A program made the position numbers and the translations under genes. Shown here in pieces: positions 20,975 to 33,804 of a stretch of DNA of 64,000 nucleotides. The stretch's first letter is position 1. Each line of letters starts with the position of its first letter. The notes under the pieces were generated by a model, which made no database searches, had not been told where the DNA came from, and was given only the letters and a program-made list of their open reading frames with translations. Origin of the DNA: Brevipalpus yothersi. Its lineage: Eukaryota > Arthropoda > Arachnida > Trombidiformes > Tenuipalpidae. The stretch covers positions 1 to 64,000 of the forward strand of contig QZCP01000829.1 of assembly GCA_003956705.1 (NCBI GenBank), written 5' to 3'.

Positions 20975-22668
20975 CAAACGAGTCATTCATGGGTTAGAGA
21001 TTCATTTTTAAATCATTGAAAATTTCTTCACTACTGAAGGATTATCCTCATCTTGCTTGCATGGGATTTTCCTTTCCATTGGCACACTGATAGGGTCTGA
21101 TAATCATGCTATAAGCACTTTTTTCATCTGCACACTGCTACGCTGTGTTAGAGAAAGAACGATGTTATCATTCCAATGAATTTAAGAAAGTGAGGAATTT
21201 TCAACTTACTCTTTCTCTCTTGTTAATATTCATTCTCGTATTTTTGCAAATAATGAAGAACAGTTCAAGATCGAAATGCGGAAGAATTTCAAATTAAACC
21301 CCGCCTTTGGAACCGAAAAAAATCTCTTTTTTAATTAAAACTACACCGACTATAGGCATAGCTCGACTTTCATCGCAACAAACAATTGTAAAAATCAAAG
21401 GGAATCTGAGAATTGAAACTCAAGCTTAGCCCATAACTCTTCACTGTTCAACCGATTTCATTATTGTTAAGAGCTCATTTTGTTCTTGTTCGCGATCAGT
21501 ATCATGTTACACTTTCAAACAATGGACCGAAATATCCTTCAAACTCCATGTCAAAACTCTATTTGCCCAAAGACCTTGGTCTAGCTTGAAGTTATCAGAT
21601 CAGATCTTGGGACATCAACTCTTGATCATCAGATGTATGAACTGACCATCTAAGGACCTGGAATGGAGATATCAAAGGGATATGAACATCTGAAGTTTGA
21701 TGAGATTTGAAGAAACACTTGAATTATCATCCAGAGAGACTTTAATGATAGGAGATTGCAAATAATCGTGAGCTCTCCCACCAATTTGGAATTTTAATAC
21801 AGATGATATCGTGCTTCATCCTCAAAGGCAACGAAACTATGTCTATATTCTCCCGATCCTCGATCTAGACATCGCTGGATGCAGAAAGAAACCACAAATC
21901 GGAAGTGCTCCATACTGATATCTAGAATTCTTGATATTTTTATTATTATTGTTGTCCTCATTCATTGCTGACATTTTATTTATGCTTGTTGTAAATACTT
22001 GGAAAAACATCCAGAGGAAATTATACTCATCTGATTGGTCTAAGGGAACATTCGAACTCACAAGCTCATGTACAAAAAGTGTTATCATTCTCGGTAATAA
22101 AAACTTTGAAAAAAAAATCATTTTATGGCAATAGCTCCTCTTTTAAACGTGTAATATTTTAGGTTGAAATCTTTTGGAATACTGTTCATAATCTATCTAA
22201 AGTTTGTCAGATTATCAAAACTAGTGAAAAAAACTTCTGCTTGATCACATTATCAACCAGTTCGAAGTTCCGGAAGTTGCGTATGCTCATCGTAATCCGT
22301 TTTCAAAGGAAAAATTGTAAAATAGGTATCTGATCATTATTCTCTTTGTCCCTGATACGATGTCCTCCCATCACACTTGACTGTTTGTTTGTCAAATTTT
22401 TTTCCCAACTAATCAAATCATCAAATCACTAATCAATTGATTATGCACGTTTTTGGGTCAAAAAAAAGTTAGTATCTGAAGAGCTATCGATACACGATAG
22501 CTTATCGATACATGAATGTGTGTATGTTTGGTGAGATTCAAGAGTACGATCTTGATTGTGTCTGTATGTTAGTTTGACGATTAGTTTAATTGGTTTTGAA
22601 TGTTTGAATATGTTTAATTAGTGTTAATGTGGTCAATGGTGGACAATTGATTGTGGATAATGTGAGAA
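20975..22668. other. Intergenic, nothing convincing
   Basis: AT-rich sequence without a supported gene. A minus-strand ORF at 21843-22121 is Asn-rich in its middle and has no motif or splice context. MED11 promoter elements are not evident in the last few hundred bases. Confidence 0.5.
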
Positions 22669-23037
22669 ATGGGCGATAATTTGGACAATTTGAGGGCTTT
22701 GGACGATATTGAGAAAGATCTGTGTACTGCTCTACAATCAGCCGGACAGGCAATCCAAGAGTTGGGAAAAGATAAATCTTCTATGAAACAAGTGGAAAAT
22801 CATACAAACGCTTTTCTTAAATCATTACAAGCAGTTGAGACCGCTATCAATCAACAAATACTCAATCTTAATCAAGTGTCAACCGGACAAGCGCATGAAG
22901 GATCAACTTATGCATCCCAGAAAACATTGAACATGGCACGACACCGTCATGAGCATGTGAAAAGTAAACTGGCTGAGTTGGATCGCCTGAAACAAACTTA
23001 TTTGGTTGAACAGTCTTCTTCATCTTCTTCCTCATAA
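22669..23037 (+). CDS. MED11: Mediator complex subunit 11
   Basis: Single-exon ORF of 122 residues. The sequence follows MED11: LRALDDIEKDLCTALQSAG at the start, a helical middle, then the conserved QVSTGQAHEGSTYASQK block and a C-terminal helix. MED11 is a head-module subunit, pairing with MED22 and contacting RNA polymerase II and TFIIH in transcription initiation in the nucleus. A poly-Ser tail (eight Ser or so) extends beyond the usual end. NPRL3 begins about 130 bp downstream on the same strand. Confidence 0.9.
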   Translation: MGDNLDNLRALDDIEKDLCTALQSAGQAIQELGKDKSSMKQVENHTNAFLKSLQAVETAINQQILNLNQVSTGQAHEGSTYASQKTLNMARHRHEHVKSKLAELDRLKQTYLVEQSSSSSSS

Positions 23038-23164
23038 TCCAATTCTATTCCATCTTGTCTATCTGTATTTTTCATCTAGAAAAACTTTATCAATTTTTTT
23101 TATACACACACATATACACACGCCAAAATATTTATAGATAACAAATCAATTTCTGCTCGTTTCG

Positions 23165-25435
23165 ATGGCGATCAACACATCAAGATATTCTCCTGGAATG
23201 AAAGATGATTCTCCACAAAGCGATCATGATTCCTTGAATAGTAACAGTAATACCAATGCACATAAGCCATCGGATAAAGAAGAGAATCCGGTAAGAGTGA
23301 CAGATACTTTTCTCAGTGAGTTGTCGACCCCAAAATTTGTGTTCTTTAAATGATAGAAACATGGTTTATCTCATTTTATTCTTCGTCTTTTGAATCACAG
23401 GACGTCAGTGAAAATTTTCTTCTTGGCATCTATCTTGTAAAATCTGGTTCGAAGGGTGATAGTTTGCTATTCCGTTATCCATTCAGTATTGAGGGTGAGG
23501 AAATTGAGACAACAAAGAAGAAAAAAGAGAGCAGCAATGTTTTTGCTCTTATTGAGGATCCAAATCGACAATCTACTGAAGGCCTCTCCAGTGAGTACTC
23601 TCGGTGTGATAAAATATTGTTATCAGGGAGAACAAAGTTCTCTAATTTTGTTGATTAAATTTCAGGTGGAAATGCATCTCGGACTCCTAAAAGTTTCGCC
23701 TCTCTTTGTACTGAACTTGATTTTGTGGCCTCCAACACAACATCGTCTAACACACGAGATCAAAGTTTATATACGGTTGTCACCCTTCCAGATCGAGTTG
23801 TGTCGAATCTGTTTGCCGTGAAGAGTGATTTATGTGGCCAGAAGTTAGAAATCAAAATCAACAATGTTCGATTTGTGGGACATCCAATCATTTTATCATC
23901 TGAAGCTCAAGTTCAAGCTAATGCCCAATCTTCAAGTGATCCAAAATTGGCATCTTGCGAATATCGTAGCAAAGATATAAGAGCTTTCAATGTTGTGTTC
24001 GCCTTACGGGCTAATGCAAGCCATGAAGTTGTTAATAGTTTTCATAAATGTAGTAAACTAATAGCCCAAGCTCTTGATAGAGAGGAAAAGGCGAAAGGAT
24101 ACCTCAGCAAAGAAGCTAAGTCAATGTTGACATGCCACGATGAGGCATCATCGCCTTCGGAAGAGTGTGAAACATCCCCATATTCAATGATTTTACAACG
24201 GAGTCAACTTGCTCAAGATTTGAGAAAAATTTTCCATGACCTCAAAACATTGGGTAAAACTCATCTCAAGATTGATGACTCCTCTGATCTTAATCTATGC
24301 ATCCAACAAACTGTTCATCGACTCTCCCTTCGTGCTCATCGCCCCATTCCTTCGATCGGACATAGAGAGCTTCAAAAATGTCTCAGTAGTTTGCGCGGTT
24401 ACCATGCCATACTTCTACTTGACAATCCAAAGACCATTTTGCAATCGATCACAGGAAATGAGAAAAATATTCGCAAAGTTGTACATGCTGCTTCTCCAAC
24501 GAAATATCTCGTCCAAATAGCAATGGAAACAGGATTGGAAATCAAGGCCGTTTTTGAGATTGTCATTCAGCTCGTGTTTTGGGCAAAAGCTACCATCATA
24601 TATCCTCTTTCTGAAGCTAATGTATACGTGATCAATCCCCTTGCTTCCACTTCAGTAGACAATGTTTTAATTGGACAATTCGCTGCAAATTTTCCCAATG
24701 CAAATCTCCTCAGATTTATGAGTGAATTTTCACTAGGAGCGAGCATAGATCAGCTTAGAAATCCACTGCACAGTCAGCAACAGCAAATTCAGCTGGTAAG
24801 CTTACATTTATCTCTCTTGTACTCGACATGTATAACTCTTCAGCTAACTTTACTTTTTGATCCCTGTTTTATAGGTGAATATGGTAACATGGCTACTCCG
24901 ACACCGTCTAATAACGCAGCTTCATACTTATGTTTACCTACTTCCACCCAATTCAACTAGTCCTTGCCTTGGGCGTAAGTCACAGCCATATTCGCTTCAC
25001 GACTCACATCACGGAGATCAGAATGGGGTGAACGAAACTTTTCCTTCAAATAAAGATTCACCTAAAAGCCCAACTGCTAGTGGTACTGGAACGAATCCGA
25101 AAGATATTTTTCGTAGTTCATCCAACTCCGGGCATGTCTCTCATTCACTCTCCTATGAACGCTTGATGAACGTTCTGAGAGAACTTGGGCTTGGAGATTT
25201 TGAGCGTGAAAGCATCTATCAAGTCCCAGCAGCTCAAAATCCACAAGACTTGAATTTTTTCGCCAAACTTTGTCAATACTTCGATGGAAAGCATCATCTG
25301 GAAGATATTATTCATCGGGAAAATTTGAAAAGGTCCGATATTCTTGCTATAATTGATAAATTTCGAGACGTTCTCATAACATGTCAGCACGAAGATAAGG
25401 CAGTATTCCAATTGTGTCCTTATTTGTGTGAATAA
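23165..25435 (+). CDS. NPRL3: GATOR1 complex subunit NPRL3
   Basis: Model: 23165-23290, 23401-23590, 23666-24795 and 24875-25435; 2007 nt, 668 residues, all phases consistent. NPRL3 with NPRL2 and DEPDC5 forms GATOR1, which switches off Rag GTPases and so mTORC1 when amino acids are scarce. Landmarks in order: SGSKGDSLLFRYPF, LEIKINNVRFVGHP, AFNVVFALRANA, YHAILLLDNPKTIL, VFWAKATIIYPL, LRHRLITQLHTYVYL, and the C-terminal VPAAQNPQDLNFFAKL with YFDGKHHLEDI. The first exon encodes a polar extension (about 42 residues) before the longin-like domain, longer than in vertebrates. The last intron interrupts between FRNPL...IQL and VNMVTWLLR. Confidence 0.93.
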
Positions 25436-26378
25436 AAGTCTCTATTCATCTCGTCATCACTGATGATCATTCCTTGGTACCACGAGTCATTGTTCTGACT
25501 AATTGAAAGAGAATGGATATTCCATCTGAGTCGGGCTGAATGTAAGAAAGAATGTCTCTAATTATCGATTGAGATTTGTTTGATGATAGTTACTTAGGAA
25601 AGATTTCGATTTTAATTATTTGATAATCAACTTTTCGGATTCCCAGCATCTCTGCTCTCACATAGCTAAAGTCAAGTGAATCATCTTAAAATTTATGATT
25701 CTTTTGTCAAGATTATGAAGAAAAAATCTCAACAAACCTTTTGAGTCAGAAACTAAAATACATTTCTGAAAGGGAGCAGAGTAATAGTTTGATTCAGAGA
25801 GCAAGTTTTGTGTACAATGCAACCATCAGATGATGGGTGAGATCATGGGTTTGCATAAAGTTCAAGAGCAAATCGAAAATTAAGCTGACTTATTTGTTTT
25901 GGACTCAGAACTTTGTTCAATCAAACAATATTCTCAGATGCTAGGAATTCAACCCTCTATTGTGAATATCCATTGTAAACATCAATTTAACTCGCTGCAA
26001 GATTGACTTTTGGGAGGCAGGAGATATTATCAGTCATGACACTCTACTTTTCACGAATCAATACAGGATGGGGATTCCATAGCTAAATTTTTCTGTGGCA
26101 CATGATCTCACCAGCACCATAAGGCTACAAAGACGTGCTGAATCGTCACTTAAAACTATTCACATGCCATGTGATCCCATATTTTCCATTCTTTCATAAT
26201 CTGTCTCCTGCCTGATTTCTAAATTTCTAAATATAAAGTTAGCATCTTGTCAATCTCAAATGAATAATATTTCAGAAATCTCTCATCTTGCTGAAAAGGT
26301 GAGAGTATAAATTGAGCTGATAGTGTACAATCGTGTTTCAGTCTTGATTTCAGCCGTGAAGCAATCAGTTCTCTGACC
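25436..26378. other. Intergenic, nothing seen
   Basis: Gap between NPRL3 and the small secreted protein. No ORF with splice or family support was found. Confidence 0.5.
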
Positions 26379-26755
26379 ATGAAGAAAATTGTACTATTTG
26401 CTCTCATCATCTGTGCTCTCACAATTTACGGTGAGTGATTTCAAAATGCCAGTTTTTTGGTCAAATACTCAAAAAGTTTTTTTTCCCTCTTCTTTCTGCA
26501 GTTGATAGTGCTACAATCAACGCAAAAGAGGCTATCATAGAACTGATGACATGTATGAGACAGCAAGCCAAGAATAATGGAATTTGTCTTGGTCGAATGG
26601 AACATGCAGACTATGATATGTTCAAGTTAATGTTCGATGGTTTTGAGCATTGGGACGATCTGGAGGGACATTCCAAAGATATGTACAAATCTGAACTTGC
26701 TTATCTTGCCAAAAGATATCTTGTGGATGACCTGGAATCATCTGCCAGTGAATAA
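26379..26755 (+). CDS. Small secreted protein, two exons, unrecognised
   Basis: Model: 26379-26430 and 26502-26755; 306 nt, 101 residues. The short first exon encodes almost only a signal peptide (MKKIVLFALIICALTIY). GTGAGT donor, TTTCTGCAG acceptor, phase 1. The mature chain is about 80 residues, helical and acidic, with two Cys in CMRQQAKNNGIC and an acidic Ser-rich end. An AATAAA lies near 26788. The architecture (signal exon plus one mature exon) is usual for salivary or haemolymph proteins of arthropods, but no family is recognised. It has no evident similarity to the secreted protein at 8508-9249. Confidence 0.7.
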
Positions 26756-26953
26756 TGAAGTATATATGTAAAGTTTATGCCTGTTGAAATAAATCATTTT
26801 ATGCAGAAAATCTGTTGAGAAACTAGTTCGTTCTGATTTGCTTTTCAAAAACAGGAAATTAGACAGAAGTTCTTACCAGTTCGTTTAATTCAAAATATTG
26901 AGTATGGTGTTGAAAAACATGAATTTCTGAAAAAATGCACTTAAGAAAATTTT

Positions 26954-29459
26954 CTAGCTAGCTTGTTGAGTCCTAAGCTTTTGTCGTTGTTTTTTCATAT
27001 CCACCACAAGCTTATCTATCTCTTCGGTCGGTAGCTTCATATCTCTCGCTTTCTGCTGTTTCTCAAGAATCACATAATCTTCAAAAAATAGGATTTTCAG
27101 AGGTTTTGCAAGAAGAGGCAATCTTTTAAGATTATCAAACTCAACCCTCATGTAATCATAGGCAATTCCAACATCAGAAGGAAACTTTTCAGGTATCGAA
27201 GGTATTTTATGGTATCTCTGGCTGAAGTGAGTGAGAATGGTGAACTTGGCTTTCATTTCTTCCCTCACTCCGAGAGCTTGTGAGAAAGTACTGTGACGCT
27301 TCAAAATAGCTTCACCGGCTAGAGAATCTTCGAAAGTTGCCTCATGGATGAGAAGATCACAATCTTTACCAGTTCGAATGAGAGACTTAGTAGGCATTGC
27401 ATCTCCTGAATAAACAATTTTTTTCGATTCAGAACCATCCGTTTCAATGATGATACCAAAAGAATCTATACAATGGTCTACTCTACATGTCCGCAGGTCT
27501 TTGAGTCCAAACTTTTGTATATTGACGTCCTTATCTACTCCGTTGATCAAATCCTGAGTGTACAGCAATCTATAGGTATCTTCGACGTTTTCGCATTCAT
27601 AAGAAAATTTTGTGAGCAATTTTGCTACTTTCGGGGAGCACATCAATAGCACAGGTTTCTTCGTGAGCTTTCTTCGATAGACCAGAAAACTCATGATACC
27701 AATCTGATGGTCAGCGTGATAATGTGAAAGAAAAACGGCTTTGATGTTCTTGATTTTTTCATCTGCAAGAGGACCATAGAACCGAAGAAATTGTCCTAAG
27801 CTTCCTTCTCCACAATCAAACATGATGGAAGAGTCGTCTGACAACTCTATCATAATGCAAGAAGAATTCCTATATTTACTCGGGATAGCTGATCCAGTTC
27901 CAAGGAACGATACAACTGGATAAGGATTACCACTTGTGGGAAGCTGAGCAACTTTCTCTTTATATTCTTTAACAGCGGAGTCAAACTCCTCAAGATCAAC
28001 AAGTAATTCATCTAGCTGATCATCGGTATAATCTTTCATACCCTCCTCAAAAATACTTCTATCGACACCTCTCTTGTTTTCTGGATATAAATGATACAGC
28101 AAAGATGTTTCACAAGGTAAAATATTCAGCTCTTTTGAACGAGGATGGGGCTCTGGATTTTGATGAGGTAGACAGAAGATTTTATCATCAATCTTGCTTG
28201 TTTTCAAATTCAAACTGGAGAAAGTGACCAACGATGGATTCCATTTGTTGATTCCTAAATGGTCAACCTCTTTGGGGAATTTTCGAATCCAATCTTGGTA
28301 TTGAGCAGAAAGCACAATTTCAGGAGGAGTGAAATGAATGATAACTGATGGTGTTGATTCGCCATTAGGGAGAAGAGCTTCCTGTTCGACAAGAGAATCA
28401 AGATAGTCTTCACTCGGACACTCTAAAACCAAGAATGATAGTCCTGGTTTAGATGGTTCTGTTACATCGCAGGAGTGTATGATTCGACCATCTTCCAGTT
28501 GCACGTCTTCTCCAGCTTTCAATTTGGCTAGAACAGGCCCTCGAGGAACCTTAAGCTCCATGCATTTAGCGATCAATAATTTTCCAGGAATTGTTTTGGT
28601 TTTCCCCTTGTAAGCATAACAATAATCATCATATCTAATTCGTTTTGCACATTCATCGGATCGTTTCTTCAAAAGTGGAATCATTTCGATTCGTAACAGT
28701 TCATCCTCAAAAAATTTAGTTTCTTTCTGTATTTTACATGCGAGATTAAGTTTACCTTCAGCTGAGGCTGAAGCCATCGTATCCAAACCATCGAATGTTG
28801 GTCCATGAATAGTGAGCATATTTTCGTCATTACTTTGACCTTTTTGCAGTTTTTTCATACCTATAGGAAACCACAACAATTGTTAGCCAATTGAAATGAA
28901 TCTAGAAAACCGAGAAAATCAAACATTTCAAGGCAACTTACTCTTAAACTCAGTATCCATCATCATGATGAGTCCCGGCAAGCCACTCATATTTTCCCAT
29001 GAACGATGAGTAATAAAGACATTACGAAAGGATCTTATTTTCATCCTTCGAACACAAGACAATAGATAAATAGAATTAGGAAACTCTCTCATGGGAGCAA
29101 CATATCTAACACATCGAATTAAGTACGAAAAGTTCGACGAAAATCGTCATAAGATCAAATCCACTACCGAGAAATCATTTCCGTTCACTCAACGTTCCGA
29201 AGATGATCAACACTTACTTGGTCAAATAAATATTTCTCTGGTAACCTTCTCCACAATTGAACAGATAAGTCTTGTGATCACCACTCAGGACAACATTCCT
29301 GAAACCACTTTCATTACCATTGCCACAAATATTGAAACAAACACTTGCCGGGAACCAGCTTGCCATATCGGTGCCACCGGTAGATGATTCTTTAACTTTG
29401 GTGAGAACCTTACGAAGATTACTATTAATACTAATCAGACAACGTGAACTGATTCTCAT
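26954..29459 (-). CDS. ELAC2: Ribonuclease Z, long form (ELAC2 type)
   Basis: Minus-strand model: 29459-29218, 29045-28942 and 28860-26954; 2253 nt, 750 residues, phases 2 and 1. RNase Z long form cleaves the 3' trailer of nuclear and mitochondrial tRNA precursors. The N-terminal half holds the degenerate metallo-lactamase domain (YLFNCGEGYQRNIYL, NVFITHRSWENMSGLPGLI). The C-terminal half is catalytic: FLGTGSAIPSKYRNSS, FDCGEGSLGQ, the zinc motif SHYHADH (about residues 494-500), VYSGDAMP, LLIHEATFED and LTHFSQRY. The first in-frame ATG (29459) gives a basic, Ser/Arg-rich start (MRISSRCLISINSNLRK) suited to mitochondrial import, as expected for a dual-targeted enzyme. Confidence 0.94.
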
Positions 29460-30033
29460 CAGGACAGATCTTGGCAACACCTTGTCAATTTCACCCTCAA
29501 AATGATGGCCTTCCAAATTTGTCACTAATTTTCGAACAACATTAACATCAACATCATTAAAATCGTTTCACGATTTGATCAACATTCACATGTCGAACCA
29601 TGTGATGTAGGGGGCGCTGCTCAAATGAAAACATGCTCACAATAATACAGTTGCACATGCTCCGAATTTTATGGCGCGAATCGAGTTGAAAATTTTTTTT
29701 GATTAAAAACTTCGAGGTTGAAGTTTGAGTGGAGAGAAGGAATAAGATTTAAGAGAAGTTCGAAAACAATTAAGTTTGTTGAATTGAAATTCTTTTTTTT
29801 ATTAATTTTTCATTGTAGAAAAGTTAAATCAATGTGTTTTTATGTTTTCCTTTTTTTGTATGTGTGTGAACAGATGTGATCAGAATGGTTGGATCAAATT
29901 ATGGCAGGAACAGTGTGTGAGATGTTAATGATTTACTGACTGAGATAGGAGCAGAGAGAATGTTTTAAAGCATCAAAATTTTGAATGAACAGAGGAGAAA
30001 AATTTCTACAGATTTAATTTAGAAGTTTTCCAT
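29460..30033. other. Intergenic, nothing seen
   Basis: Spacer between ELAC2 (5' side) and the 3' end of the Gly-Tyr-rich gene, both on the minus strand. It includes the ELAC2 promoter by position only; no element stands out. Confidence 0.5.
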
Positions 30034-31189
30034 TTACTTCTTGTAGTATCCTCCGTAACCTGAATGGGAGAGAGAAAGAGTTCCATCAATCAAAAGGCTT
30101 AAGAACATTTAATCAAAGATAGCTGGGTAAGAGCCCTTCTCTCAAAACCCCCCCATAAATCCAAGAAACTCACCACCGAGTCCATAGCCACCGTAGCCAC
30201 CATAGCCACCATAAAGACCACCATAGCCTCCAAGACCATATCCGCCGAGACCATATCCACCAAGACCATATCCACCAAGACCGTATCCTCCGAGTCCGTA
30301 TCCGCCATAGCTTTAAAAAGTTGGAATTTGTCAATTAACTATTTATAACTGGTGTTCAATTTGATGATTTGCATTACCAAAAAGCAGAAACATTTAAATC
30401 CATTAAACTTACCTTCTCAATCCAATTGAACCGAGACCTCGTCCATAGCCTCCATAGCCTCCATAGCCGAGTCCACCATAGCCAAGACCGCCATAGCCGA
30501 GACCTCCATAGCCGAGACCACCGTATCCACCATATCCACCATAGCCTAGGCCTGATAAAGAGATTTTGTTATTTTCAGTTGGTGTTGATTATGTCGAACA
30601 CCAGTTCTCAGTAATAAGAATAGAGATCGAAGTAGACTGTGGTATCACGAACGGATATAAGTTAATGAATGTCTCCAATGTAGTACTTCGAACCATATTC
30701 GTTGGAGAAACTGATAGAAAATATTTAGACGCACACATACCTCGTCCATAACCGAGTCCATAGCCTCCATAGCCTCCATAGCCGAGACCACCGTAGCCAA
30801 GACCACCGTAGCCGAGACCACCATAGCCACCATAGCCACCATAGCCTTGAAAAATAGTTGAATAGAAGTTATAAGAATAATTGGAAGAATCAGGATTCAA
30901 CAATAAAACCACTAACGAAGCTAAAAATTCACTATAACTCTCTAGGGGAGGAATTTTCTCTATCCCAATAAAACGATTCAATGCTAGAATAGTTAACTTT
31001 TCCAAGTCACTGATATCAACAGAATAAATCCGATACTTCAATCACACAGATATAGTGCTACACAATACACCACATGATAGAAAAATTAGTACATCGAGAC
31101 TCACCTCCATAGCCTCCGAGGGCAACACCACCAGCACTAGCGGCAGCGATGAGGGTAGCAACGAATGCGACGAAAGCGAAAGTGTTCAT
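30034..31189 (-). CDS. Secreted Gly-Tyr-rich repeat protein
   Basis: Minus-strand model: 31189-31105, 30845-30741, 30551-30413, 30310-30174 and 30059-30034; 492 nt, 163 residues. Exon 1 encodes a signal peptide (MNTFAFVAFVATLIAAASAG). Exons 2-4 each encode a block of GYGG and LGYGG repeats (for example GYGGLGYGGLGYGG), and the last exon adds GYYKK and the stop. All four junctions keep frame, with donors GTGAGT, GTATGT, GTAAGT and GTGAGT. Glycine-tyrosine repeat proteins of this type occur in cuticle, silk, egg shell and antimicrobial peptides of arthropods and nematodes; which applies here cannot be told. Gly-Tyr codons vary between blocks (GGT/GGC/GGA), so the array is not a very recent expansion. 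Confidence 0.8.
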
Positions 31190-31825
31190 TTTGAGAATGA
31201 AGTTTTGGTGAATTTTGAAGTCACTAAGAGAAAGCTGAACAACTCAACGATTGAGAAGCTACTGATGATTTTTCACAACCTATCGAGCTCCTTATATACC
31301 ATCATGATCTGTTCAGATCTGGTCTTTTTTCTTCTTTCTCTCTCACCATTATGTCCATCCTCTGCAAATACTATATCCATATCACCAATCTGCGAATTAC
31401 GTTCATCTGGACGTGCCTTAATTACCACCCCCTCCAACCCCCTTCATTACCATCTTACAATCTTGTTCGCTCACTCATGCCTTTTCCCGAAAAATGTATA
31501 TATATATATATATGAATGTAAAGATATATAACGATCTTGGCCATGACAAAACAAGGAATTATTAGCTAATGTCTGCTACTCTGGGTAGACGCCTTACTTG
31601 TCCAAATCGTACCATTTGTACCATCATATCAACGCGAACCATCTGTAAGGTGGGGGAAAAAATGCATAAGAAAGAAATTACCCATAAAATGAGAAAGTGT
31701 GAGAAGTATTTGATGGAAAAAAACTTTCACTTTCTCTCTCTCTACTTTCATCTCACTCTCATCCTCATCACTTGCGCCCACTAAATTTGCAATCAAATAT
31801 AAAGAAATAACGGTAACTTGCTGAC

Positions 31826-31829
<4 letters not shown>

Positions 31830-31892
<63 letters not shown>
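31830..31892. repeat. (GA)n microsatellite
   Basis: About 31 GA units in the intergenic region upstream of the Gly-Tyr-rich gene. Confidence 0.95.
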
Positions 31893-31896
<4 letters not shown>

Positions 31897-33746
31897 GCAA
31901 ATCGAACCATCATTATTGATACGTGCTCAAGATAAAATGACATTGAGATTTGAATTGCATCGAATATTCGGGACATTAATCAAGTGCATCTCTTTTTTTC
32001 TCAGGGAAGTTGTGTACCAATGCTGTAATCCTCATCTAGCTCTTGATCAGAATTCACAATTAATTTCCATGGTGATGTATCTCTACGTGATCATACGAGA
32101 ATTTAGGGTACTTAATCACTTTCTCTTGGTGATATTTTTCTCACATTGCTAGTGATACAACCGGCTGATCCCTTCATCACAGATGAACTATGAATTTAGA
32201 TTCACTTTTTTTTGTGATTCTTAAGATGAACGTGTTGATGGTTCAATGTTAAATTTTTCTTATTGTATTGGTTCACAAGACTAGTTTTTAGATGTTTTTC
32301 TCAGTATATATCATAGTTTCCATATCATGTGTTCTTGAATAAAGTTGACCCTCCTACAGATCGCATGGATTTGAATTCTTTCTTCGAAATCATGCATATA
32401 TGGTTTCGGTGATTAATATCGTTCACGTATACGCTTTTTCTTTTTCTTCTTACCTCCGAAAGTGTGGAATGTAGGATGAGAAAAATAAATCTTTTATGGC
32501 CTTAGTCATTGCTAGAAAGAAAAATGACGGAGAAAATTTTCCTTGCAACACTTGCAACACTTTCACACATAATTTGATATTGAGAAATTTAATTAAACTT
32601 GTTACTTTACAAAGCACTAGTAATGTTGAGATATGAGGTTTGAGTAGACCTCATATTAAACAACTGTAAATTCTTTGTTTCAATCTAAAATGATGAATAA
32701 ATGATATCCTCCTTCGAAATGAACTGGTTGCTCTCTCCAAGAAATTCTGATTAAAAAGAATACTGAGAGCAACCTCTTTCTCAACATTTCAATTGCAAGA
32801 AAATAATGAGTTTGTTGGCTAATAATGATAAACAATTGATTGGAAAGAATCTAATTTGAACCTTCGCTTGAGAATTGTCTAATTGATGCTTCTTCTTACG
32901 CTTCTTTGTTAGACTAGGTTAGTGGATACTCCAGATTAATGAGGCAAGTATTGATGATATTAATCAAAAAGAAATGCAAATAGCCAGAGAAAGTTTTTTT
33001 GGTTTTTGGTAAGTGTCAATTCAGTCACATTATAATTTCTACTTGTGATAATTTTTATGATTGAGAAGATTTTATGAGAGATTTTCTATTGGAGAAAAGA
33101 TGTAGTTGGAAAGGGCTTTCCGATCTTTAGACAAGTACATAAGCATACATGTACATGTATATGAATTTTCACTTTTTCAGGTGAGGGGTTCAGTACTCTC
33201 GGAAAATTTGGAAAAAAAAGAGTTCTCAAATCCGATTATAACGATCTAAGCTCAATTTCGAAAATGTCGAAATGTTCACTAGAGTAAGAAATCGATTTTC
33301 CTTGTTGATATTCAAACATGCAAGGCGTTGGCAAACTGACCAGTTTCAGCAGATCTTCAAAATGAACCTTGATCACCAATTGTCCGAACATATACAGGCA
33401 ACATGTTTGCAATGAGTATGATTTGCACTTGTAAATCTGAGTCAACCAGTTATGTTCATCGTTCTCATTTTGATTTGACTTGACTATCGATTGATTCTCA
33501 CCAAGAATCGAATATTACAGAACTCGAGGCTAGCGGAAAGACAAGCGTTTTCAGCACTGAGTACATCCAAAAATTGATAAAATTCAGTTGCGAGAACATA
33601 TGGGATTGGTTCGAACTTCATCAAGAAATCTGATAATATGATGGACATTGCTAATGAGTTGCTGATTGAAATTCATTCTTCGTTTCTCTCCAATGATTGA
33701 CAAAAAAGTAAATGATTACTGGCTCCTTAACTCGTTTTCTTCCGAG

Positions 33747-33753
<7 letters not shown>

Positions 33754-33801
<48 letters not shown>
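33754..33801. repeat. (CT)n microsatellite
   Basis: About 24 CT units, intergenic. Confidence 0.95.
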
Positions 33802-33804
<3 letters not shown>

